Part shown: in pieces, positions 1-7,270 of the stretch | How positions within the stretch are numbered: position 1 is the stretch's first letter | Layout of the letters: each line of letters starts with the position of its first letter | Origin: Pseudomonadota bacterium | Lineage (GTDB): Bacteria > Pseudomonadota > Alphaproteobacteria > Micropepsales > Micropepsaceae | NCBI GenBank assembly: GCA_025360685.1 | Contig: JANYBR010000237.1 | Location: 1 to 7,270, forward strand | Length of the DNA: 7,270 nucleotides | Direction: 5' to 3' | Position numbers and translations under genes: made by a program | Notes under the pieces: generated by a model | Seen by the model: the letters and a program-made list of their open reading frames with translations, nothing else | Database searches by the model: none | What the model was told of the DNA's origin: nothing

Positions 1-499
1 CCTCCACCGAAACACTCATTTCCTCGGCGAGAAAGTGGCGAAAGCGCGCGCTGTCGAGCACGCCGGCCATGCCGACCACCATGTTGTGCGGCAGGCCCGA
101 GAACTGGCGCAGCGCCCAGACCATGGCGTCGAGCGGATTGGTGATGCAGACCACGAACGCTTTGGGGCAATTGTTCCTGATGCCCTCGCCAACCGCGGCC
201 ATGACCTTCAGATTGATGCCAAGCAGATCGTCGCGGCTCATGCCGGGTTTGCGCGGCACGCCGGCGGTGACGATCACGACATCGGAATCCTTGATGTCGG
301 CATAAGAATTCGTGCCCTTCAGCTTGGCATCGAAGCCCTCGACCGGACCGGCCTGGGCGATGTCGAGCGACTTGCCCTGCGGCAGGCCTTCCATGATGTC
401 GAACAGGACCACGTCGCCCAATTCCTTCAGGCCGATCAGGTGGGCAAGCGTACCGCCGATTTGTCCGCCACCGATAAGGGCGATTTTCTTGCGCGCCAT
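1..499 (-). CDS. mdh: Malate dehydrogenase, N-terminal part (cut by window edge)
   Basis: NAD-dependent malate dehydrogenase of the TCA cycle (malate to oxaloacetate, cytoplasm). The 166 visible codons begin MARKKIALIGGGQIGG, a Rossmann dinucleotide loop at residues 10-15. Asp34 closes the second strand (VLFD), which favours NAD over NADP. The mobile loop AGVPRKPGMSR carries Arg83 and Arg89, equivalent to the substrate-binding arginines of E. coli Mdh (R81 and R87). Asn121 lies in CITNPLDAM, and LDSARFR gives Asp149 and Arg152. The catalytic His lies beyond the left edge. The ATG at 497-499 is preceded by AAAGGAC (506-512). In many alphaproteobacteria mdh is followed by sucCD and sucAB; that region is not visible here. 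The 83 bp upstream to the acyltransferase stop show no convincing terminator or promoter. The malate rather than lactate assignment rests on the arginine loop. Confidence 0.96.
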   Translation of the reverse strand, partial: MARKKIALIGGGQIGGTLAHLIGLKELGDVVLFDIMEGLPQGKSLDIAQAGPVEGFDAKLKGTNSYADIKDSDVVIVTAGVPRKPGMSRDDLLGINLKVMAAVGEGIRNNCPKAFVVCITNPLDAMVWALRQFSGLPHNMVVGMAGVLDSARFRHFLAEEMSVSVE

Positions 500-505
500 G
501 AGTGA

Positions 506-512
506 GTCCTTT
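506..512 (-). promoter_or_regulatory. Ribosome binding site of mdh
   Basis: On the minus strand AAAGGAC lies 6 nt before the ATG at 497-499, a normal Shine-Dalgarno position that supports this start. Confidence 0.7.
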
Positions 513-582
513 GTTCGCAAAAGCCGGGCGGTAAGTAGCGCAGCGGGGCAAGCCAGCACAAGCTGCCATCCGGTCACGTTGT

Positions 583-1710
583 TTAGGCCCGTATTTCAGC
601 CGGACGGACGAATGAAGCGAACAGACGCTGTCCCGGAAGCTCTATGAAACGCCAGGTCAGCGCGGCAAGGCCGGCCGTAGCGGACAAATAGACGAGGAAC
701 ATGAGGTCGTTGCCGGCGCCCAGGTCGAGAACGGACTGGCCGTTCGGGCCGTGCACCAGCCAATGCTGGCGAAAAACGATTTCGCCGATGTCGATGCCGG
801 AGAACAGGACAACCACGACCAGCGTGTGGACCATGTAGATCGAATAGGACCAGCGGCCGAGAGCCGCGCCGGGCGGGGTCGTCAGGGCGCGCGAGACCAG
901 ACCGCTGCCGCCCGCGAAGACAAGCACTGCCAGGCAGAATAGCGGCGTCGCCAGGAATTCTAGCGCGGCATGTCCCGGCACAAAGACGACGAACGCGATG
1001 ACGAGCAGTACCGCCGCGATTTCCGCAGCTGTGCCCGCGACACGATCGGCCGCGCCGCGGCGCCAAGCTTCATACGTCAGGGTACCGAAGAAAAAACCGT
1101 AGACACAGCGCGCGATACCCCAATGAAATGTCTCGCGCATACCGTACTGCGAAAATTGCGCGAGCATGGCAAGGGCGCCGATCGCAAGCAGAGCGCAGAT
1201 GACGGTTCGCGCGCGCCGCCCGGGCGCCGCGGCGCAAACCGCCGCGAAGATCAGATAGGTAAAGAACTCCGTGCTGATCGACCAGGACGGTCCGTTCCAC
1301 GTGTCGTAATCGTGGATGCCCAGCGACTGCACAAGAAATACATTCGTGAGGACCGCGAACCACGAACGGTCCGCCGTGAACGCCTCACGCGCGCCGGCAA
1401 GCGGATGCGGGTGGCTGATCAAAAGATAGGAGAATTCAATCGCTATCAGCGCGGCCAGCGCGGCTGCGTGCAGCGGCCACAGCCGGCCCAAGCGACGGAT
1501 CACGAAAGCCTTTACTTGCGCGCCATTCGAGAGTTTTTCGCCATAGGCGTGCGCGATGACGAAGCCGCTGAGCACGAAGAAGAAGTCGACGAACAGCCAG
1601 GCGTTGCGTACCAGCGGCTGCCAATAGACAAAGCCGCGCGCTTCGAGATGATGGGCGGCGACCAGCATGGCACAGATGCCGCGCCAGCTGTCGAGTGCTC
1701 GAAATCGCAA
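583..1710 (-). CDS. Acyltransferase-3 family integral membrane protein
   Basis: Polytopic inner-membrane O-acyltransferase of the OafA/YrhL type (Acyl_transf_3), a family that transfers acyl groups to sugars of LPS, capsule, exopolysaccharide or other envelope glycans. The substrate cannot be told from sequence. With a TTG start at 1708-1710 it has 375 residues. Family landmarks are RALDSWRG near residues 5-11, then the conserved His pair 20-21 (VAAHH), FFFVLSGFVIAHAY, GPSWSISTEFF near 140-150, LGRWSYSIYMVH ending at His295, and a C-terminal FIELPGQRLF. About ten hydrophobic segments alternate with short loops. I chose the TTG at 1710 because AGGGG sits 8 nt upstream and family members usually begin just before the RALDxxRG motif. 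An in-frame TTG at 1749 would add 13 residues and overlap the upstream stop. The gene starts about 28 bp after the barrel gene, so they may share a transcript. A link to copper is inference only. Confidence 0.9.
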   Translation of the reverse strand: MRFRALDSWRGICAMLVAAHHLEARGFVYWQPLVRNAWLFVDFFFVLSGFVIAHAYGEKLSNGAQVKAFVIRRLGRLWPLHAAALAALIAIEFSYLLISHPHPLAGAREAFTADRSWFAVLTNVFLVQSLGIHDYDTWNGPSWSISTEFFTYLIFAAVCAAAPGRRARTVICALLAIGALAMLAQFSQYGMRETFHWGIARCVYGFFFGTLTYEAWRRGAADRVAGTAAEIAAVLLVIAFVVFVPGHAALEFLATPLFCLAVLVFAGGSGLVSRALTTPPGAALGRWSYSIYMVHTLVVVVLFSGIDIGEIVFRQHWLVHGPNGQSVLDLGAGNDLMFLVYLSATAGLAALTWRFIELPGQRLFASFVRPAEIRA

Positions 1711-1718
1711 TGGGCTCG

Positions 1719-1723
1719 CCCCT
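1719..1723 (-). promoter_or_regulatory. Ribosome binding site deciding the acyltransferase TTG start
   Basis: On the minus strand AGGGG lies 8 nt before TTG (1708-1710). The alternative TTG at 1747-1749 has no purine-rich site at normal spacing. This is why the shorter form is preferred. Confidence 0.5.
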
Positions 1724-1738
1724 GAAGAGACGAGCAAT

Positions 1739-3007
1739 CTAGTCCGCAATCAGTCGCAGGAAAACCATCGCACCGTGCGGATTGCTGCCATAGGCGGGCA
1801 ACGGCGCGCCAGGCACGAAGTCGAATGCGTAGAGTCCGCCCACGCCAAACTTGGCATGCTCGGCGATGCGCCAATCATGGATGGCGCCGAGAGCGAGTTC
1901 TCCTGCGGTCCGGATTCCGGCCACCGGAAACAACTCTGCGCTGTCGACCGATTCCGCCCGCGCGAAGATAGTCCACGCCTCGGCCGGCTTGTATTCCGTC
2001 TCGACGAGGAAGCCGTTCTCGCCCTCTCCGCCCGACAATTGTTTGCGGCCGAACGCGAGCGTGGCGGCGACCGAGCCGTTGTCGCCGAGTGGCGTAACGT
2101 AAGTCGCACTCGCGGTGTAGCGGGTTTCGTTCACGGCAGGCGTCAGCTGCTCGGGACTTTTGAGAAAGCCGCCCGACACCTGCAACGACCAGTGCGGATC
2201 AGGATTCCAGCTCAGCCGCAGCGAAGAGCTGTCGAAGCGTGCGGAATCGAAATTGAAGCGGAACTGATCCGGCTCGCGCCCGGTGAAGCGCGATGCCTCA
2301 AGCTTCCAGTCGCCCAAAATGAATCCTGCCGTCACCACGCCGAAGGAGATATGGGTCGAATCCAGCCAGTGATGCGTGATCGGCGCGCTCGGCACGTCTT
2401 CGGCCGAAACGCGGTGCATGAAAGCGGCCGGTCCCAGCGCCGGCTCGCCCGGATAGCCGAAATAAACGAAGACGCTGCTTTCGTCAGAAACGCGGTGGCT
2501 GAAGGAGGTCGACAACTCCATAAGCAGGTCGTGCGGATGCTGGCGGTCGACCAGCAGCGTGACGCCGTCTGCCGTTTCGCCGGTTTGCAGCAGGAGCGGA
2601 TAACCACGCCGCCCCATGAATGGTTCCAGACTCAGCATGGCGCGAAAATTGAGCGTGTCGCCGCTCTCCAAATCGTAGCGTGCAGCGCCCATCGCCATGC
2701 CGGAGGCAAATGTTTGATCGCCGCCGCGCGGACCGCTCTGACTGTCGTAGATACCAAGCACGCGCGCATGCAGCATGAACATCCACTTTCCGTCCATCAG
2801 GTGGATGCCGCGATGCTCCGTCGCGTCCGGCTGCCAGCTGGTGCCCGAGGCATCGCGTGACATCGGATAGGCGCCGAGCGTGCCGGTCTCCACCATTGCG
2901 GGCATGGAGGCCATGCCGGGCATGTTCATGCCGCCCATGTCCTGCGCAAAGGCTGGCGATGCCACCAAGGCCATGGTGGCTGCGAACGCAAAACGTGTCC
3001 CGGTCAT
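1739..3007 (-). CDS. Secreted Met-rich protein, probable outer-membrane beta-barrel linked to copper
   Basis: A 422-residue exported protein of a conserved family that I know only as hypothetical proteins near metal-resistance genes; its function is not established. Residues 1-21 form a Sec signal peptide ending SPAFA|QD. The mature N-terminus has six Met in 15 residues (24, 27, 29, 32, 35, 38; MGGMNMPGM pattern), like Met-rich Cu(I)-binding segments of periplasmic copper proteins. The rest has alternating hydrophobic/polar strands with aromatic residues and short Gly/Asp/Asn turns, as in an outer-membrane barrel. It includes the striking blocks DRQHPHDLLMELS (His157, His159) and HHWLDSTH (212-219). 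The C-terminus (FLRLIAD) lacks the usual terminal aromatic residue. The ATG at 3005-3007 is chosen because it places the signal peptide at the start; an in-frame TTG at 3070 would extend through the operator palindrome. It is divergent from csoR. Copper function is inferred from composition and neighbours. Confidence 0.88.
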   Translation of the reverse strand: MTGTRFAFAATMALVASPAFAQDMGGMNMPGMASMPAMVETGTLGAYPMSRDASGTSWQPDATEHRGIHLMDGKWMFMLHARVLGIYDSQSGPRGGDQTFASGMAMGAARYDLESGDTLNFRAMLSLEPFMGRRGYPLLLQTGETADGVTLLVDRQHPHDLLMELSTSFSHRVSDESSVFVYFGYPGEPALGPAAFMHRVSAEDVPSAPITHHWLDSTHISFGVVTAGFILGDWKLEASRFTGREPDQFRFNFDSARFDSSSLRLSWNPDPHWSLQVSGGFLKSPEQLTPAVNETRYTASATYVTPLGDNGSVAATLAFGRKQLSGGEGENGFLVETEYKPAEAWTIFARAESVDSAELFPVAGIRTAGELALGAIHDWRIAEHAKFGVGGLYAFDFVPGAPLPAYGSNPHGAMVFLRLIAD

Positions 3008-3019
3008 CCGTGTTCCCGC

Positions 3020-3049
3020 TTGCCTTTGCGACGCCACCGGAGTTCTAAT
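3020..3049 (+). promoter_or_regulatory. Candidate sigma70-type promoter for csoR and the Cu-ATPase
   Basis: TTGCCT (3020-3025) and TCTAAT (3044-3049) are separated by 18 bp and match the -35 and -10 consensus at 4/6 and 5/6 positions. Initiation would fall near 3056, inside the palindrome, so bound repressor would block it. On the opposite strand TATATT (3047-3052) could be a -10 for the barrel gene, but no good -35 is visible there. This is inference from matches and spacing only. Confidence 0.35.
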
Positions 3050-3067
3050 ATACCCCATATGGGTATA
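3049..3067. promoter_or_regulatory. Putative CsoR operator (inverted repeat)
   Basis: TATACCC, five bases (CATAT), then GGGTATA form a perfect 7-bp-arm inverted repeat centred at 3058. It lies in the 65-bp gap between the divergent barrel gene and csoR, ending 5 nt before the csoR ATG. CsoR-family operators are typically AT-flanked palindromes with C-run and G-run arms, and this has that form. Such repressors bind as tetramers without metal and release DNA when Cu(I) binds. Position suggests control of both divergent transcripts. It is the only palindrome of this kind seen in the gap. Confidence 0.75.
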
Positions 3068-3072
3068 CAAGC

Positions 3073-3334
3073 ATGGCCAAAGCGACAGCGAAACTCACGG
3101 CGCGCCTGTCGCGCATCGAAGGCCAGGTGCGCGGCATCACCCGCATGGTGGAGGAAGACCGCTACTGCATCGACATACTCGTCCAGATGCAGGCTATCAA
3201 GGCAGCGCTGAAACGCGTCGAGGAACAAGTATTGAAGGACCACGCGGCGCACTGCGTCGCGCATGCGATCAAGAGTGGCAATGTAAAGGACCAGACGGAG
3301 AAATTCTCCGAACTCGTCGACCTGTTCAGCCGCT

Positions 3335-3345
<11 letters not shown>
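3073..3345 (+). CDS. csoR: CsoR-family copper-sensing transcriptional repressor
   Basis: A 90-residue all-helical repressor of the CsoR/RcnR/FrmR family (DUF156), which represses metal-efflux genes and dissociates from DNA on metal binding. The first helix has the family signature RLSRIEGQVRGI (11-22), with basic residues used for DNA contact. Cys32, His57 and Cys61 have exactly the 25- and 4-residue spacing of the Cu(I) ligands Cys36, His61 and Cys65 of M. tuberculosis CsoR, and Tyr31 precedes the first Cys as Tyr35 does there. There is no N-terminal His3 as in nickel/cobalt RcnR, so copper is the best call. The start is fixed because no other Met occurs before residue 25. No clear Shine-Dalgarno exists; the GGG of the palindrome (3061-3063) is the only candidate. 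The 3' end overlaps the ATPase start by 11 bp, showing an operon, probably autoregulated. Confidence 0.95.
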
Positions 3346-5635
<2,290 letters not shown>

Positions 5636-5640
5636 TCACC

Positions 5641-5692
5641 GAAGAAAAAGAAAGCCGGGCGGAGGCTTTCGCTTCGGCCCGGCTTGATCTTC
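5641..5692. terminator. Hairpin terminator between converging Cu-ATPase and HU genes
   Basis: AAGCCGGGC (5652-5660) and GCCCGGCTT (5677-5685) form a perfect 9-bp GC-rich stem with a 16-nt loop. Read on the minus strand the stem is followed by TTTCTTTTTCTTC, a good U-tract, so it is a strong intrinsic terminator for the HU gene, starting 23 nt after its stop. On the plus strand the following TTGATCTTCC is weaker, so it ends the ATPase transcript less certainly. GAAGA (5641-5645) and TCTTC (5688-5692) could extend the pairing. Confidence 0.85.
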
Positions 5693-5708
5693 CGAAAGAA
5701 AACGACGG

Positions 5709-6032
5709 TTAGATCGATTCCTTCAGTTCCTTCGCGGCGCGGAAAGCGACTTTCTTTGACGCCTTGATTTTTATCGCCTCGCCTGTCGCAGGATTGCGGC
5801 CCATGCGCGCGGCGCGCTTGCGCACCACGAGGATGCCCAGACCGTTGAGACGAATGCGCGCGCCCTTCCTCAGGTGCTTGGTGATCAGACCGATGATGTC
5901 TTCAAGGATCGCATTGGCGCCCTTGTGGGACATTTCATGCTTCTCGGCCAGCGCGGCGCCAAGCTGGCGGGTGCTCACCGTATCGACCTTTGGTTTGGCG
6001 GCCTTCGGGGCGGCCGTTCCAGCTATTGCCAT
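5709..6032 (-). CDS. HU/IHF-family DNA-binding protein with N-terminal extension
   Basis: A 107-residue histone-like protein that bends and compacts DNA as a dimer. The HU core starts near residue 18: helices TRQLGAALAEKHEMSHKGANAILEDIIGLITKHLRKG, then the saddle strands RIRLNGLGILVVRKR and the beta-arm signature GRNPATGE (78-85), with Pro81 as the DNA-intercalating residue, ending FRAAKELKESI. Compared with the roughly 90-residue E. coli HU it has about 17 extra N-terminal residues (AIAGTAAPKAAKPKVD), rich in Ala, Lys and Pro. Such tails are known in some HU-like proteins and may add DNA contacts. The ATG at 6030-6032 has a strong AAAAGGAG site 8 nt upstream. It converges with the Cu-ATPase gene and is divergent from the SMP-30 gene. 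HU versus IHF subclass cannot be settled here, though the extension and lone gene fit an HU-like protein. Confidence 0.94.
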   Translation of the reverse strand: MAIAGTAAPKAAKPKVDTVSTRQLGAALAEKHEMSHKGANAILEDIIGLITKHLRKGARIRLNGLGILVVRKRAARMGRNPATGEAIKIKASKKVAFRAAKELKESI

Positions 6033-6040
6033 TCTCGTTG

Positions 6041-6048
6041 CTCCTTTT
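6041..6048 (-). promoter_or_regulatory. Ribosome binding site of the HU-family gene
   Basis: On the minus strand AAAAGGAG lies 8 nt before the ATG at 6030-6032, a strong Shine-Dalgarno match that fixes the start and so makes the N-terminal extension real. Confidence 0.85.
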
Positions 6049-6051
6049 GCG

Positions 6052-6073
6052 AATCAAACAATGCTTGATTTTA
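6052..6073 (-). promoter_or_regulatory. AT-rich inverted repeat and possible -10 upstream of the HU gene
   Basis: AATCAAAC (6052-6059), a 3-base spacer and GCTTGATT (6063-6070) form an inverted repeat with one mismatch in 8-bp arms. It overlaps TAAAAT (6068-6073, minus strand), which resembles a -10 box, but no good -35 stands 16-18 bp upstream of it. TTGACG (6102-6107, minus) is a fine -35 match but is 28 bp away. The repeat lies just before the ribosome site, so it could be an operator or a leader hairpin. Confidence 0.3.
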
Positions 6074-6203
6074 CTGCATTTCCCGCGCGCATAGCACGCG
6101 CCGTCAACAGAAAATGCGATAAATAAAGGGGATTTTTGATGCCTTGCAGGCGCGCGACTCACCCAAAAGCGCGAAAGCCTGATTTCAGGGGCTAATATAG
6201 AGA

Positions 6204-6236
6204 GCCGGCCGGTCCGGCGCGGCCGCCGGGCCGCCG
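6204..6236. other. GC-only tract in the HU/SMP-30 divergent intergenic region
   Basis: A 33-base stretch with a single non-G/C base, built from repeated GCCGG and GGCCGCC units that can pair with one another in several ways. It lies between the TAATAT hexamer (6193-6198) and the SMP-30 ribosome site. If transcribed, it would make a stable leader structure. The rest of the 259-bp gap shows only the HU leader elements and no small gene. Confidence 0.4.
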
Positions 6237-6279
6237 ATTGACTCGGCCGCAACGGACCTCCAGCGTTTTGGAACGATAT

Positions 6280-6285
6280 AAGGAG
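6280..6285 (+). promoter_or_regulatory. Ribosome binding site deciding the SMP-30 start
   Basis: AAGGAG lies 6 nt before the ATG at 6292-6294. An upstream in-frame TTG at 6238 would add 18 residues but has no comparable site, so the ATG is taken as the start. Confidence 0.85.
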
Positions 6286-6291
6286 ACAGCC

Positions 6292-7170
6292 ATGAAAGCC
6301 GAACCATTCGTGCGTGGATTGAATTTCGGCGAGGGCCTGCGCTGGCATGGCGGCCGGTTTTGGTACTCCGATTTCCACCAGCATCGCGTGTCGAGCGCCG
6401 CGCCGGACGGCACGGTTCGCATCGAACTGGAGATTGACGACCGGCCGTCAGGGCTTGGCTGGCTGCCCGACGGGCGGCTTCTGGTGGTGGCGATGGTGAG
6501 TCAGCGCCTGCTGCGCCGCGAGGCAGACGGGCGCGCCGTGCTGCATGCCGACCTGAAGGGCGTCGCGAAGTTCCACGCCAACGACATGCTGGTCGACAGA
6601 AACGGCAACGCCTTCATCGGCTGCTTCGGCTTCGATCTTGACAAGTTCATCGAAGAGCACGGCACGGCGCCGCTGTTCGCCGAACCCGGGCCGCCGACCG
6701 CCCCGATCATGCGCGTCACGCCGGATGGCAAGGTCAATGTCGCCTCGCCGGGCCACAAATTTCCCAACGGCATGGCGCTGGTCGATGGCGGCCGGACGCT
6801 CGTAGTTGCCGAATGCTTCATTCCCGGCCTTACGGCGTTCGATCTCGGAGCAGATGGCTCTCTCAGCAACCGCCGCCCGTGGGCGACCCTGTCGAAGGAT
6901 CCGCCGGCGATCGTGCCCGACGGCATCTGCGCAGACAGCGAAGGTGCGGTGTGGTGCGCCAACGCGCTCGGGCGCGAAGCGGTACGCATCGGAAAGGGCG
7001 GAAATATCCTCGAACGGGTCGAGACCTCGCAATTCGCCTATTCCTGCGCGCTCGGCGGACCGGACGGACGTCAGCTGGTGATCGCCACCGCGCCGAACTC
7101 CAATGCTGTGACGGGTGCGAAGGAAGCGAAAGGATTGTTGGAGACCGCGAGGGTGAGTGTGCCGGCTTAG
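6292..7170 (+). CDS. SMP-30/gluconolactonase/LRE family protein
   Basis: A 292-residue predicted cytoplasmic six-bladed beta-propeller of the SMP-30/gluconolactonase family, metal-dependent hydrolases of sugar lactones and related esters. The four metal-site residues seen in the human protein (Glu18, Asn103, Asn154, Asp204) have counterparts: Glu14 in FGEGLRW, Asn97 in HANDMLVD (where the human protein has the ND pair), Asn159 in FPNGMAL and Asp210 in PDGICAD. It therefore looks catalytically intact. Repeated PDG/DGxL turns (APDGTVR, LPDGRLLV, TPDGKVN) mark the blades. No signal peptide is seen. The start is supported by AAGGAG 6 nt upstream. No sugar-pathway neighbours are visible, so the substrate is unknown. 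It is divergent from the HU gene, and its stop overlaps the stop of the converging ABC-transporter gene. Confidence 0.92.
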   Translation: MKAEPFVRGLNFGEGLRWHGGRFWYSDFHQHRVSSAAPDGTVRIELEIDDRPSGLGWLPDGRLLVVAMVSQRLLRREADGRAVLHADLKGVAKFHANDMLVDRNGNAFIGCFGFDLDKFIEEHGTAPLFAEPGPPTAPIMRVTPDGKVNVASPGHKFPNGMALVDGGRTLVVAECFIPGLTAFDLGADGSLSNRRPWATLSKDPPAIVPDGICADSEGAVWCANALGREAVRIGKGGNILERVETSQFAYSCALGGPDGRQLVIATAPNSNAVTGAKEAKGLLETARVSVPA

Positions 7171-7270
7171 GCCGCGTCGATGAAACCGCCCATCTGGCGG
7201 TTCCACAGGCGCGAGTATGGGCCGTTGCTGGCGAGCAGCTCGCGATGCGGGCCGTCTTCCAGGATCTTGC
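7167..7270 (-). CDS. ABC transporter ATP-binding protein, C-terminal end (cut by window edge)
   Basis: The last 33 codons read KILEDGPHRELLASNGPYSRLWNRQMGGFIDAA and end in TAA at 7167-7169. The pattern (I-x-E-x-G-x-H-x-E-L-L-x-x-x-G-x-Y-x-x-L-W) is the usual tail of exporter-type ABC ATPases, after the switch His. In fused permease-ATPase half-transporters of the MsbA type this is the extreme C-terminus. The Walker motifs and any membrane domain lie outside the window, so substrate and direction cannot be given. The gene converges on the SMP-30 gene, and the two coding regions share 4 bp. Confidence 0.82.
   Translation of the reverse strand, partial: KILEDGPHRELLASNGPYSRLWNRQMGGFIDAA
7184..7202. 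repeat. Inverted repeat near the SMP-30/ABC gene junction
   Basis: AACCGCC (7184-7190) and GGCGGTT (7196-7202) form a perfect 7-bp stem with a 5-nt loop, 13 nt after the SMP-30 stop and inside the end of the ABC gene. There is no T-run after it on the plus strand, so an intrinsic terminator is doubtful. It could still stall polymerase or protect the 3' end. Confidence 0.35.

Noticed and set aside
35..505. Plus-strand open frame opposite mdh
   Set aside because: It is antisense to an unmistakable malate dehydrogenase sequence; its His/Asp-rich product is a codon-bias shadow.
970..1725. Plus-strand open frame of 251 codons opposite the acyltransferase
   Set aside because: The product is charged and low in hydrophobic structure, and is antisense to clear acyltransferase motifs.
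1667..2860. Plus-strand open frame of 397 codons opposite the barrel gene
   Set aside because: The opposite strand encodes a protein with a signal peptide and conserved blocks. This frame is Arg/Ala-rich, has no recognisable domain and crosses the boundary between two real genes.
3008..3070. Upstream TTG start (3070) for the barrel protein, adding 21 residues
   Set aside because: It would bury the signal peptide inside the protein and run coding sequence through the operator palindrome. The ATG at 3007 places the signal peptide correctly.
6085..6101. GCGCG-N7-CGCGC inverted repeat upstream of the HU gene
   Set aside because: Five-base arms of alternating G and C are expected by chance in DNA of this composition.
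6079..6107. TTGACG at 6102-6107 (minus) as the -35 of the HU promoter
   Set aside because: At 16-18 bp spacing the matching -10 positions read GGGAAA or similar, which is not a plausible -10. The nearest good hexamer is 28 bp away.
6136..6164. TTGATG at 6136-6141 (plus) as a promoter for the SMP-30 gene
   Set aside because: No -10-like hexamer occurs 16-18 bp downstream. The TAATAT at 6193 has no partnering -35.

Overview
This window looks like chromosomal DNA from an alphaproteobacterium. The base composition is high in GC. The malate dehydrogenase is of the LDH-like type usual in Alphaproteobacteria, the HU-family protein carries a basic N-terminal extension, and at least one start is probably TTG. 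The species cannot be named from the sequence alone. No tRNA, rRNA, CRISPR array, transposase or insertion-sequence end was seen.

Layout from left to right: (1) the N-terminal part of malate dehydrogenase (mdh, minus strand, cut by the left edge); (2) an acyltransferase-3 family membrane protein (minus); (3) a secreted, probably outer-membrane beta-barrel protein with a Met-rich mature N-terminus (minus); (4) a 65-bp divergent gap holding a near-perfect TATACCC-N5-GGGTATA palindrome; (5) a CsoR-type copper-sensing repressor (plus), overlapping by 11 bp (6) a P1B-type Cu(I)/Ag(I) ATPase whose N-terminus is a YHS domain plus a CPMHP/CPICGM metal-binding domain (plus); (7) a hairpin terminator; (8) an HU/IHF-family DNA-binding protein (minus); (9) an SMP-30/gluconolactonase-family protein (plus); (10) the last 33 codons of an ABC-transporter ATP-binding protein (minus, cut by the right edge), whose stop codon overlaps that of the SMP-30 gene.

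The centre, about 1.7 to 5.6 kb, reads as a compact copper-response module. The repressor has the Cys-His-Cys copper fingerprint. It is co-transcribed with the inner-membrane Cu(I) pump and divergent from an envelope protein with a Met-rich putative copper-binding segment. One operator-like palindrome sits where it could control both directions. The acyltransferase begins about 28 bp after the barrel gene and may be carried on the same transcript. The flanking genes (mdh, HU, SMP-30, ABC transporter) look like ordinary chromosomal functions.

The least described component is the Met-rich barrel protein, which has no established function that I know of. Its pairing with CsoR and the ATPase suggests a role in periplasmic or outer-membrane copper handling.
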